Assembly: GCA_030595845.1 (NCBI GenBank)
Contig: JAUVCL010000144.1
Span: forward strand, 1 to 5,099
Source of the DNA: Campylobacterota bacterium
GTDB lineage: Bacteria; Campylobacterota; Campylobacteria; Campylobacterales; Sulfurovaceae
Direction of reading: 5' to 3'
DNA length: 5,099 nt
The position numbers were made by a program, and so were the translations under genes. The notes below the pieces were generated by a model that saw only the letters and a program-made list of their open reading frames with translations, made no database searches and was not told the origin of the DNA. Shown here piece after piece: positions 1-5,099 of the stretch (its first letter is position 1; every line of letters begins with the position of its first letter).

Positions 1-67
1 GTCGGGAGATTTACCCAACAGGTTTATACAGGAAATCACTAAATGATTTCTCGTACAACACCCTACA
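1..67. other. Flank downstream of trpC, no gene assigned
   Basis: This is the sequence between the window edge and the trpC stop codon. On the plus strand one frame is open from the edge to a TGA at 44-46 and would end in ...LPNRFIQEITK, which reads like a plausible protein C-terminus. A second plus frame stays open to a TAA at 69-71. On the minus strand, a short GTG-initiated frame closes within the region. A convergent gene ending at 46 is therefore possible, but fewer than 15 codons are visible and I do not recognise a family. No T-rich terminator is evident. Confidence 0.3.
32..50. repeat. Short inverted repeat (hairpin) past trpC
   Basis: The arms GAAATCA (32-38) and TGATTTC (44-50) are perfect inverted repeats around a 5-nt loop, and a G-T pair at 31/51 could extend the stem. 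It lies 18 nt beyond the trpC stop, where a terminator would be expected. The stem is AT-rich and no T-tract follows it on either strand, so it is not a canonical intrinsic terminator. It may be a weak terminator, an mRNA 3'-end structure or chance. Confidence 0.35.
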
Positions 68-862
68 TTAATTTCCGTATTTTAATTTTTTTATAGCCGC
101 AGTAATATCATCCTGTCTCATAAAATGCTCACCCACCAAAAATGCATCCGCACCGATCTTACTCAATTCAACAACTGTTTCATGATCATTTATCCCAGAT
201 TCAGCCACAATGATCTTTCCATTGGGGATCAGCGGGATCAATTTTTCACTCAAACGCATATCCATCTCAAAGGTTTCAAGGTTACGGTGGTTAATACCAA
301 TAATATCTGCACCCGCAAAAATAGCTTTCACCAAGTCCATTTTGTTATGCACTTCAACCAATACATCCAAACCTAAATGTAATGCATAATCATGTAACTC
401 TTTGAGTTCTTTACGTGAAAGCGCCATAGCAATAAGCAAGATATAGTCTGCACCAAATGCCAAAGCTTCAAGTATTTGATATTTATCAACAATAAAATCT
501 TTTCTAAGAAGAGGAATATTGACATAACGACGTACCATACCAAGATACTCTTTATCACCTTGAAAAAAGTGTGGCTCTGTCAAGATAGAAAGAGAATCTG
601 CTCCACCTTTTTCATACGCTTGTGCAATTTCCATAGGATCAAAATTTTCACGTATGACACCTTTGCTAGGACTTGCCTTTTTAACTTCTGCAATAATACG
701 ATAAGGATTTTCTTTCGTTGAACGTAATGCACTTTTAACATCTTTAGGTACAAAAGGGTTAAATGCAAGAGAGCGTCCCAACCACTCCATAGGGAAATCT
801 ACTTTTCTTTGTTCTAAATCTGATTTTGTTTTTTTAATGATTTCATCTAATATTTGAGCCAT
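68..862 (-). CDS. trpC: Indole-3-glycerol phosphate synthase
   Basis: This cytoplasmic TIM-barrel enzyme closes CdRP to indole-3-glycerol phosphate, the penultimate stage of tryptophan synthesis. All the family landmarks are present, numbered from the upstream ATG at 866-868: IAEVKKASPSKG (E61, K63), LLRKDF (K123), LVEVHN (E172), GINHRNL (N193), VAESGI (E223, S224) and the phosphate-binding GADAFLVGE near 239-247. These match the known catalytic and binding residues of archaeal IGPS. The length of about 264 aa is typical for a monofunctional enzyme with no TrpF fusion. I chose the ATG at 860-862 because a GGA lies 6 nt upstream of it; the same GGA directly abuts the ATG at 866-868, where it could not act as a ribosome binding site. 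The upstream start (MQMAQ...) is still possible. No other trp gene is in the window, so trpC stands apart from a trp operon here, at least on the visible side. Confidence 0.96.
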   Translation of the reverse strand: MAQILDEIIKKTKSDLEQRKVDFPMEWLGRSLAFNPFVPKDVKSALRSTKENPYRIIAEVKKASPSKGVIRENFDPMEIAQAYEKGGADSLSILTEPHFFQGDKEYLGMVRRYVNIPLLRKDFIVDKYQILEALAFGADYILLIAMALSRKELKELHDYALHLGLDVLVEVHNKMDLVKAIFAGADIIGINHRNLETFEMDMRLSEKLIPLIPNGKIIVAESGINDHETVVELSKIGADAFLVGEHFMRQDDITAAIKKLKYGN

Positions 863-892
863 TTGCATTCCATAGTGTTATAAATTTCGCGT

Positions 893-898
893 ATTATA
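893..898 (-). promoter_or_regulatory. Likely -10 box of trpC
   Basis: A perfect TATAAT reads on the minus strand in the 37-44 bp between the TPR gene stop (906-908) and the trpC start. Transcription would begin around 884-887, giving a leader of roughly 20 nt. No good TTGACA -35 is seen, which fits the weak -35 of sigma-70 promoters known in Campylobacterota. It suggests that trpC is transcribed independently, with possible readthrough from the upstream operon. Confidence 0.55.
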
Positions 899-905
899 TC
901 TAATT

Positions 906-2159
906 TTATTTACACTGTCTGATCGCATTCCAGTGTTCAATGATCTCTGGCTCTTGAAGTCCTTCTTCCTCTACCACTCTCTTCATCAATTGATAGGCTT
1001 TTGTACAATCACGTTCTTTATAATAACCCCATGCCAAAGAGTCCAGATAGTATGTATTGTCAGGCTGTTGAATCAAGGCATCTTTTATGATCTTCATACC
1101 CTTCTTTACATCCACTTCTTTATCTATCAGGGTATAACCATAATAGTTCAAATAAATGCTGTCATCATTCCCCAACTTGAAGGCTTTTTCAAAATAGGAT
1201 ATAACACTTTTGATCATTTGTTTATCATTTTTATCTTCTGAATTTTCAAAAATAAGGACACCCTTCTCTGCGATCCACTTTGCATTTTTATCTTCATTAT
1301 AAAGGGTATCTACCAATGCTAATGCTTTGTCAAAATATTTTTTTATCTTATAAAGTTCATAAAGTATGTTATTTCGACTTTTATCTGTTTCTAAAAAAGT
1401 AATTGCTCCGTCAATATCTCTTTTATACATATAAGCATCTATGATCTTTTCAAGATATTTTTCATCATCATCCTGACTATATAAGGCTTTATAGGTTTCT
1501 AAAATACCATCAATATCTTGTTCTTTTTGATAGAGTAAAAGCAGTCTTGCATAGACATCTTTACTCGCAAAATTCATGCGACGGTGTGTTTCAAGTAGTT
1601 GTATTGCCTTTTTACGTTCATCGGTAAACTCATCCATGATCGCAGTCATACGCAGTAAGATCTCTTCTTTTGGTACTGTTTCATATATCTTAGATAAAAG
1701 TTCTAATGCACGTTTGAAATTCCCCGAATAGAGAAATGAATTTGAAGCCAGATCCAAATCTATAGGGTTTGTGGATTGTTCTAGAAGATAACCTGCTTCT
1801 ATTTTTGCATTTTTAACTTGTCTAGCCGTCAAGTAAAGAGGTATAAGTAAACGTCGTACTTCAAGTTGGTTAGGATGTAATTTATCCCATTGCTTGAGAC
1901 GCCCGATACTCTCCACAATATGAGTACGGCTTAACAATGCTGAAGTAGCTTCTTTAAATAAATAAATTTCTGCGCCTGTATCATCAAAAAGCTTTTTATA
2001 GATTTGATAGCTGCTTTCATACGCTCTATATTCATCCGCTAAAATACCTCGGACGATCAGTTCATCTTCGCTTATACTCATCAGTTCTTTAGCATAACTG
2101 TTCGTTGCAGAAAAACCTATGGTGATAAGCAGGGTGAAAACTATACGATTCCAGGACAT
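906..2159 (-). CDS. Exported tetratricopeptide-repeat protein
   Basis: This is a 417-aa protein with an N-terminal signal peptide: a hydrophobic run IVFTLLITIGF at residues 6-16, then NSYA, with likely cleavage after Ala23. The mature chain is almost entirely helical, with degenerate TPR-like helix pairs. The clearest repeats are C-terminal: YLNYYGYTLID (336-346) followed by ALIQQPDNTYYLDSLAWGYY (361-380) and a Lys/Ala-rich helix. This GYTL...PD...YLDSLAW pattern is typical of bacterial TPR proteins that form superhelical scaffolds. No catalytic motif is visible. A periplasmic scaffold or envelope-assembly role is inferred from the signal peptide and repeats only. No lipobox Cys follows the signal sequence; the only two cysteines, C385 and C416, are close to the C-terminus. 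Its start lies inside the preceding cysteine-cluster gene (19-bp overlap), so the two are very likely co-transcribed and translationally coupled. Confidence 0.88.
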   Translation of the reverse strand: MSWNRIVFTLLITIGFSATNSYAKELMSISEDELIVRGILADEYRAYESSYQIYKKLFDDTGAEIYLFKEATSALLSRTHIVESIGRLKQWDKLHPNQLEVRRLLIPLYLTARQVKNAKIEAGYLLEQSTNPIDLDLASNSFLYSGNFKRALELLSKIYETVPKEEILLRMTAIMDEFTDERKKAIQLLETHRRMNFASKDVYARLLLLYQKEQDIDGILETYKALYSQDDDEKYLEKIIDAYMYKRDIDGAITFLETDKSRNNILYELYKIKKYFDKALALVDTLYNEDKNAKWIAEKGVLIFENSEDKNDKQMIKSVISYFEKAFKLGNDDSIYLNYYGYTLIDKEVDVKKGMKIIKDALIQQPDNTYYLDSLAWGYYKERDCTKAYQLMKRVVEEEGLQEPEIIEHWNAIRQCK

Positions 2160-2515
2160 TCTTTACGCACCTCTTCTTCATCATTTTTAAATTGTTCCCA
2201 AAAAGGAAACGTACGACACTGTAAAGGTCGTACAGGGTAGATAGTACATCGTTTTTTAGACGCATCAAAAAATATACAGGCAAAATTATCAGGTGCCAGT
2301 TGTTTTTCTATGAGTGAATAACGATGTTTTACTTTTTTAAGATACATTGTAGCAAAATCTTCCACACTAAGGTTAACAAACGCTGCCATTTTTTCTATCT
2401 CTACATATTTTGCCCAGATATAACCGCTCTCTCCTGTACAACAATGTCCTCCACATGCTTCACAGGCAGAGGGTGTAAACTTATAATCATACCCCTCTTG
2501 TTCCATTAACTCCAT
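2141..2515 (-). CDS. YkgJ-like CxxCxxxCC cysteine-cluster protein
   Basis: This small cytoplasmic protein of 124 aa has no signal peptide or membrane segment. It has eight cysteines. The N-terminal signature ACEACGGHCC gives C18, C21, C25 and C26, followed by C80, C90 (KKRCTIYPVRPLQC), C100 and C120 (KECPG). The Cys-rich start plus the C-x-IYP-x-RP-x-x-C-R-x-FPFW segment is diagnostic of the YkgJ/UPF0153 family (Pfam CxxCxxCC), which is thought to bind zinc or iron and has no settled biochemical role. All signature positions are intact, so metal binding is a reasonable inference, but which metal cannot be told. The ATG at 2513-2515 is preferred because GGTGA sits 9 nt upstream; the ATG at codon 4 has GGAG only 3 nt away. 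It starts 2 bp after the TrmN6-like stop codon and overlaps the TPR gene by 19 bp. Confidence 0.9.
   Translation of the reverse strand: MELMEQEGYDYKFTPSACEACGGHCCTGESGYIWAKYVEIEKMAAFVNLSVEDFATMYLKKVKHRYSLIEKQLAPDNFACIFFDASKKRCTIYPVRPLQCRTFPFWEQFKNDEEEVRKECPGIV
2168..2174 (-). promoter_or_regulatory. Ribosome binding site of the TPR gene, inside ykgJ-like gene
   Basis: AGAGGTG on the minus strand ends 8 nt before the ATG at 2157-2159. It lies in the last codons of the upstream cysteine-cluster gene. It supports the chosen start of the TPR protein and independent initiation despite the overlap. Confidence 0.7.
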
Positions 2516-2517
2516 GC

Positions 2518-3213
2518 TTAAAAATCACCTTTTATACTATGTGTATTTGCTCTGATGAAAACATCTTTTGCTTTTTTTCTATAAACACTGTCATCGTCAA
2601 AGACCACAAACGGTGGTAATATCTGTGTCATGGACTTTGATCCCATACGTGCAGCGATCATCACAAGCTTTGAATCTCTGTCTATTTTAGAGTGTACAAA
2701 CTGTATCTTCTCTACATTTATACCATACGAAGTTAAATGGTATACCAATAGATCTATCTGTTTAGCATCATAACAAAAAATAAAATATCCCCGTGGTTTT
2801 AACAACTTTTTCACTTTTGATATAAAATCTTCTATAGGAAGATGATGTGCATACCTGGCAATATTTAGATGCGTATTTTCACTCTGTGTGACCCTTGAGT
2901 CATAAAATGGAGGATTTGAGATGATATAATCAAATTTCTCTTCTGTCTCAAATTCAGTGAAGTCTCCAATATGACTTTGAACATTCAAATGATTGAGTGC
3001 ATAATTATGTCTCGCATAATCCATCATTTTTTCCTGTTTATCAATGATACTCGTTTCTATCGTAAAATCACGGCTCAATAAAAGAGAAATGATCCCTACG
3101 CCACACCCTACGTCAAGCAGTGAACCTTTTGGCTTAAAAGTACCAATAAAATCATATAAAAAAATAGAGTCACTATTGTAACAGTAACCTGATGTTGGTT
3201 GATAAAGAAACAT
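2518..3213 (-). CDS. trmN6: TrmN6-like tRNA adenine-N6 methyltransferase
   Basis: This 231-aa class I SAM-dependent methyltransferase has its SAM-binding motif I at LDVGCGVG (33-40) and an acidic residue ending beta-2 at D58. The catalytic motif IV is NPPFY (100-104), which marks N6-adenine or N5-glutamine methylation. The N-terminal YQPTSGYCYNSDSIFLYDF (4-22) resembles the 'Q...GYRFS.DSLLLA' start typical of the TrmN6/YfiC group (COG4123), which makes m6A37 in tRNA1(Val) in E. coli. The length is close to E. coli YfiC. The specific tRNA target is inferred from the family; another small adenine-N6 methyltransferase cannot be excluded. The start is fixed by a strong Shine-Dalgarno sequence. 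It is first in a tight minus-strand operon (2 bp to the next gene) and divergent from the first Bpt gene. Confidence 0.85.
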   Translation of the reverse strand: MFLYQPTSGYCYNSDSIFLYDFIGTFKPKGSLLDVGCGVGIISLLLSRDFTIETSIIDKQEKMMDYARHNYALNHLNVQSHIGDFTEFETEEKFDYIISNPPFYDSRVTQSENTHLNIARYAHHLPIEDFISKVKKLLKPRGYFIFCYDAKQIDLLVYHLTSYGINVEKIQFVHSKIDRDSKLVMIAARMGSKSMTQILPPFVVFDDDSVYRKKAKDVFIRANTHSIKGDF

Positions 3214-3218
3214 TTAGC

Positions 3219-3224
3219 CCTCCT
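3219..3224 (-). promoter_or_regulatory. Consensus Shine-Dalgarno of the TrmN6-like gene
   Basis: A perfect AGGAGG on the minus strand lies 5 nt from the ATG at 3211-3213. It is the strongest ribosome binding site in the window and contrasts with the two divergent Bpt genes, which have none. Confidence 0.85.
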
Positions 3225-3235
3225 ATTTTAATGAA

Positions 3236-3258
3236 TTTTACAATAATTTCAGTATAAT
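3236..3258 (+). promoter_or_regulatory. Promoter of the first bpt gene, probably leaderless
   Basis: TTTTACA (3236-3242), ten unrelated or partly related bases, then TATAAT (3253-3258). Only 7 nt separate the -10 box from the ATG at 3266, so transcription should start at or next to the A of the start codon. There is no Shine-Dalgarno sequence. The same arrangement with the same spacing precedes the second copy, which supports its reality. Leaderless initiation is an inference. Confidence 0.6.
3251..3256 (-). promoter_or_regulatory. Candidate -10 box of the trmN6-ykgJ-TPR operon
   Basis: TATACT reads on the minus strand in the 52-bp divergent spacer. It would give a leader of about 30 nt before the ATG at 3213, leaving room for the AGGAGG. 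It overlaps by 4 bp the TATAAT of the opposite promoter. A weaker alternative on the same strand is TAAAAT (3240-3235). Confidence 0.4.
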
Positions 3259-3265
3259 TGCGATT

Positions 3266-4039
3266 ATGAATAATGAAGAAATAGATCTACTAAATCCACC
3301 ATCAACAAACTTTTCTATGATGGACTATGAGTGTGCCTATATTCCTGGCAGATTAGTCCGTATGAATTACAAATATGTAGCCCAGGCAAGTAAAAAATTT
3401 GCTACTGCTGTTGTAGCAAGAGGATGGAGACGCTTCGGTAAATACTTTGTGCATCCTATCTGTTATGGCTGCAGTGAATGTAAAAGTGTCCGTGTCGAGG
3501 TTAAAGACTTTACGTATAGTAAATCACAAAAAAAATCCTTTAACCGTAACAGTGAAACAGAGGTCATCGTACAAAAACCTACCATGACACAGGCACATCT
3601 TGATCTTTACAACAAATACCATGCACATAAAAGTGAAACGGACGATTGGCAGCATCGTAACATTTCACAAAGAGAATACCATGAGAACTTTGTAGACGGT
3701 GCCCATGATTTTGGTAAAGAAATACTGTATATCGTAGATGATAAACTTGTAGGTGTAGATCTCATCGATATACTCGATGACGGCATCTCTTCCATCTATT
3801 TTTATTATGATCCGGACTATTCACGTCTTTCTTTGGGTACCTATTCTCTACTCTATCAAATACAACTTGCCCAAATACTTGAACTTCCATGGATCTATTT
3901 AGGCTACTGGGTAGAGGGTTGTAAGTCCTTTGCCTACAAAGAAAAATTTCAGCCTCAAGAGATCCTGGAAGGGTTTCCTACTGTCTCCCAAGAACCCCTA
4001 TGGGAACTGTGGGAAAAACCGGAACAAGATTCAAAATGA
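3266..4039 (+). CDS. bpt: Aspartate/glutamate leucyltransferase (Bpt/Ate family), copy 1
   Basis: This 257-aa cytoplasmic aminoacyl-tRNA-protein transferase belongs to a family that moves Leu (Bpt) or Arg (Ate) from charged tRNA to proteins with an N-terminal Asp or Glu, marking them for ClpS/ClpAP degradation. The N-terminal ATE domain runs to about residue 80: CAYIPGR (C23), ARGWRRFGKYF (51-61), then HPICYGCSECKSVRV with C66, C69 and C72, matching the 'RPxCxxCxxCxxxRI' block of bacterial Bpt. The C-terminal acyltransferase domain has NKYH (116-119), DGISSIYFYYDPDY (172-185), SLGTYSLL (189-196), YLGYWVEG (211-218) and YKEKFQP (224-230). The length is typical. The start is the ATG at 3266 just behind a -10 box; the alternative is Met18 (3317-3319). 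Leucyl versus arginyl specificity cannot be read reliably, but the bacterial-type layout favours Bpt. It is followed 44 bp later by a paralog. Confidence 0.93.
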   Translation: MNNEEIDLLNPPSTNFSMMDYECAYIPGRLVRMNYKYVAQASKKFATAVVARGWRRFGKYFVHPICYGCSECKSVRVEVKDFTYSKSQKKSFNRNSETEVIVQKPTMTQAHLDLYNKYHAHKSETDDWQHRNISQREYHENFVDGAHDFGKEILYIVDDKLVGVDLIDILDDGISSIYFYYDPDYSRLSLGTYSLLYQIQLAQILELPWIYLGYWVEGCKSFAYKEKFQPQEILEGFPTVSQEPLWELWEKPEQDSK

Positions 4040-4053
4040 TCTTAAAGTAAGCC

Positions 4054-4076
4054 TTTTACATTAGATGAAGTATAAT
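4054..4076 (+). promoter_or_regulatory. Promoter of the second bpt gene, probably leaderless
   Basis: TTTTACA (4054-4060) and TATAAT (4071-4076) lie in the 44-bp spacer after the first copy. The -10 box is again 7 nt before the ATG, here at 4084. Aligned without gaps to the promoter of copy 1 through the first two codons, 28 of 36 positions are identical. No Shine-Dalgarno sequence is visible. The second gene may thus be transcribed on its own as well as by readthrough. Confidence 0.6.
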
Positions 4077-4083
4077 TACTATT

Positions 4084-4794
4084 ATGAATGACAATAGCTG
4101 TGCCTACATCCCCGGAAAAAGAATGCGCATGAACTCCAGGCAGGTTGAAAATGTTTCAAAAACATTTGCTACCACTGTAGCACAAAGAGGATGGAGACGT
4201 TTTGGGAGGCACTTTATTTACCCAGATTGTGTTGATTGCACTGAGTGTAAAAGTATGCGTATAAATGTTGCAAACTATAAGTACTCAAGATCTCAACGAA
4301 AAACGATCAACAAAAACGAAGAAACAAAGATCGTCATACAAGCACCACGTATCACCCAAAATCGTATAGACCTTTACAATAAATATCATCTTTACAAAGC
4401 AGACAGGGATGGCTGGAAGCATCAAGATATCACTAGACAAGAATACTTTGATAATTTTGTAGATGGTGCTTATGACTTTGGTAAAGAACTACTGTACTAT
4501 ATAGATGACAAACTCGTAGGAGTTGATCTCATCGATATCTTAGATGATGGTATCTCTTCTGTCTATTGCTATTATGACCCTGATTATCCAAGATTTTCTC
4601 TAGGTACATACTCTTTACTGTATGAGATAAAACTAGCAGAGATGTTAGGCCTTGAGTGGGTCTATCTTGGTTACTGGATTGAAGGATATAAAGCATTTGA
4701 GTATAAAGAGAAGTTTCAACCTATAGAGATACTTGAGGGATACCCTCGTATCTCTAAAAAACCAAACTGGAAACCATGGGTATGTAAGACATAA
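4084..4794 (+). CDS. bpt: Aspartate/glutamate leucyltransferase (Bpt/Ate family), copy 2
   Basis: A 236-aa paralog of the preceding gene: by hand alignment about 141 of 229 positions (roughly 62%) are identical with no internal gap. It keeps all four N-terminal cysteines (C6, C49, C52, C55), RGWRRFG (35-41), NKYH (99-102), DGISSVYCYYDPDY (155-168), SLGTYSLL (172-179), YLGYWIEG (194-201) and YKEKFQP (207-213), so nothing suggests loss of function. It begins at the residue equivalent to Met18 of copy 1, so it lacks the 17 leading residues; an in-frame TGA at 4066-4068 rules out a longer start. The conserved segments are mostly in the C-terminal acyltransferase domain, while the regions after the CxxCxxC block (copy 2 residues 57-92) have drifted most. 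It could have the same substrate as copy 1 or a divided specificity. It is convergent with mnmC, 13 bp away. Confidence 0.92.
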   Translation: MNDNSCAYIPGKRMRMNSRQVENVSKTFATTVAQRGWRRFGRHFIYPDCVDCTECKSMRINVANYKYSRSQRKTINKNEETKIVIQAPRITQNRIDLYNKYHLYKADRDGWKHQDITRQEYFDNFVDGAYDFGKELLYYIDDKLVGVDLIDILDDGISSVYCYYDPDYPRFSLGTYSLLYEIKLAEMLGLEWVYLGYWIEGYKAFEYKEKFQPIEILEGYPRISKKPNWKPWVCKT

Positions 4795-4807
4795 CCCTCT
4801 GCATACC

Positions 4808-5099
4808 TTAGTCACTCTTCAATTTTCTTGCCCACTTAAAAAACAATCTATCAGGATGTACACGTTTATCTACATTTTTTTTCTCTACAATATGTTGCGC
4901 TAACCACGCAGCCATCAACGGAGCAAAAACAAACCCTCTTCCTCCCAGTCCATTGAGTACATATAGGTTTTCTAGATACAGAAGTTCAGGCTTTGCCCCT
5001 CTCATAACCTTAGGATACGTCTCTAACATCAGGGGTACATCTATCACTTTACCTACCAGAGGGAAATAGTCTTTTGAACCTGCTCTCATACCGCAGAAA
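4808..5099 (-). CDS. mnmC: MnmC-type FAD-dependent oxidoreductase, C-terminal part
   Basis: Partial: the frame is open to the window edge (F-C-G-M-R-A-G...), so the N-terminus lies beyond 5099 and the internal Met at 5087-5089 is not the start. The visible 96 residues carry CGMRAGSKDYFPLVG, the DAO-family segment that precedes the FAD site, and YVLNGLGGRGFVFAPLMAAWLA, which matches the GLGxRGxxxAPLxAxxLA signature of the MnmC C-terminal domain. It ends with HPDRLFFKWARKLK, like the 'P-x-R-F' tail of that family. MnmC converts cmnm5(s2)U34 in tRNA to nm5 by FAD-dependent oxidation; a fused N-terminal methyltransferase domain then makes mnm5. Whether that domain is present here cannot be seen. 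A stand-alone glycine/D-amino-acid oxidase-like protein is the main alternative, but the GLGGRG...APL signature makes MnmC much more likely. The stop is at 4808-4810, convergent with the second bpt gene. Confidence 0.85.
   Translation of the reverse strand, partial: FCGMRAGSKDYFPLVGKVIDVPLMLETYPKVMRGAKPELLYLENLYVLNGLGGRGFVFAPLMAAWLAQHIVEKKNVDKRVHPDRLFFKWARKLKSD

Larger units (their letters stand above)
3236..4794 (+). repeat. Tandem gene duplication including promoter
   Basis: Two units, 3236-4039 and 4054-4794, each carry a promoter and a bpt reading frame. Protein identity is about 60% and nucleotide identity is interrupted, with short exact blocks such as AGAGGATGGAGACG and GATCTCATCGATAT in both. 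The divergence implies an old duplication, or acquisition of a related copy, not a recent event or an assembly error. Confidence 0.75.

Noticed and set aside
32..50. Rho-independent terminator for trpC
   Set aside because: The stem is short and AT-rich and lacks a following T-run on either strand; listed only as an inverted repeat.
125..376. Open frame on the plus strand opposite trpC
   Set aside because: It lies wholly inside trpC, which has full family motifs; the translation shows no recognisable domain and there is no ribosome binding site. Shadow frame.
933..1241. Open frame on the plus strand opposite the TPR gene
   Set aside because: It is hydrophobic and Phe/Ile-rich, as expected from the complement of a Lys/Glu-rich helical protein; no start signals. 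Shadow frame.
2141..2159. YkgJ-like and TPR genes as one frameshifted fusion
   Set aside because: The TPR protein has its own Shine-Dalgarno sequence and a proper signal peptide at its start, and the YkgJ-like protein is complete with its final cysteine. A normal coupled overlap explains it better.
3266..4794. Two Bpt frames as one broken gene or an assembly duplication
   Set aside because: Each frame is full length and intact, and the copies differ throughout at about 40% of residues, so this is neither a split gene nor a duplicated read.
4808..5089. Short stand-alone protein starting at the Met at 5087-5089
   Set aside because: The frame continues upstream to the window edge and adds C-G before that Met, which completes the conserved MnmC segment; the gene is cut by the window, not short.
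1..5099. CRISPR, transposon, phage, toxin-antitoxin or defence system
   Set aside because: No regularly spaced repeats, terminal inverted repeats, transposase, integrase or toxin-like small gene pair was seen; all sizeable frames are explained by conserved cellular genes.

Overview
The window is AT-rich and gene-dense. It carries seven genes: six complete and one cut by the right edge. Short spacers, TATAAT boxes very close to start codons with no recognisable -35, and the protein sequences suggest a member of the Campylobacterota (Epsilonproteobacteria), perhaps Sulfurovum- or Sulfurimonas-like. That placement is an inference by eye, not a database result.

Layout, left to right. Positions 1-67 hold no assignable gene; they contain a short hairpin and possibly the last codons of a convergent gene. 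A minus-strand block then covers 68-3213. Read in the direction of transcription it is: a TrmN6-like tRNA adenine-N6 methyltransferase (3213-2518), a YkgJ-like eight-cysteine protein (2515-2141), an exported TPR protein (2159-906), then trpC (862-68), which has its own likely promoter in the 37-44 bp gap. The first three are tightly packed (2-bp gap, then 19-bp overlap) and look like one operon. Across a 52-bp divergent spacer, two plus-strand genes follow in tandem (3266-4039 and 4084-4794). Both encode aminoacyl-tRNA-protein transferases of the Bpt/Ate family, and they are about 60% identical to each other. At the right edge, a minus-strand gene convergent with them (4808 to beyond 5099) is the C-terminal end of an MnmC-type FAD-dependent oxidoreductase.

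Functionally, trpC is tryptophan biosynthesis. Several other genes concern tRNA: TrmN6-like (A37 methylation), Bpt (uses Leu- or Arg-tRNA to tag proteins for the N-degron pathway) and MnmC (U34 wobble modification). No mobile element, CRISPR array, rRNA or tRNA gene was seen.

The most notable feature is the tandem pair of Bpt genes. Each copy has a near-identical promoter placed so that transcription should begin at or next to the start codon (leaderless mRNA). The second copy lacks the first 17 residues of the first. The rest of the window looks like ordinary chromosomal housekeeping sequence.
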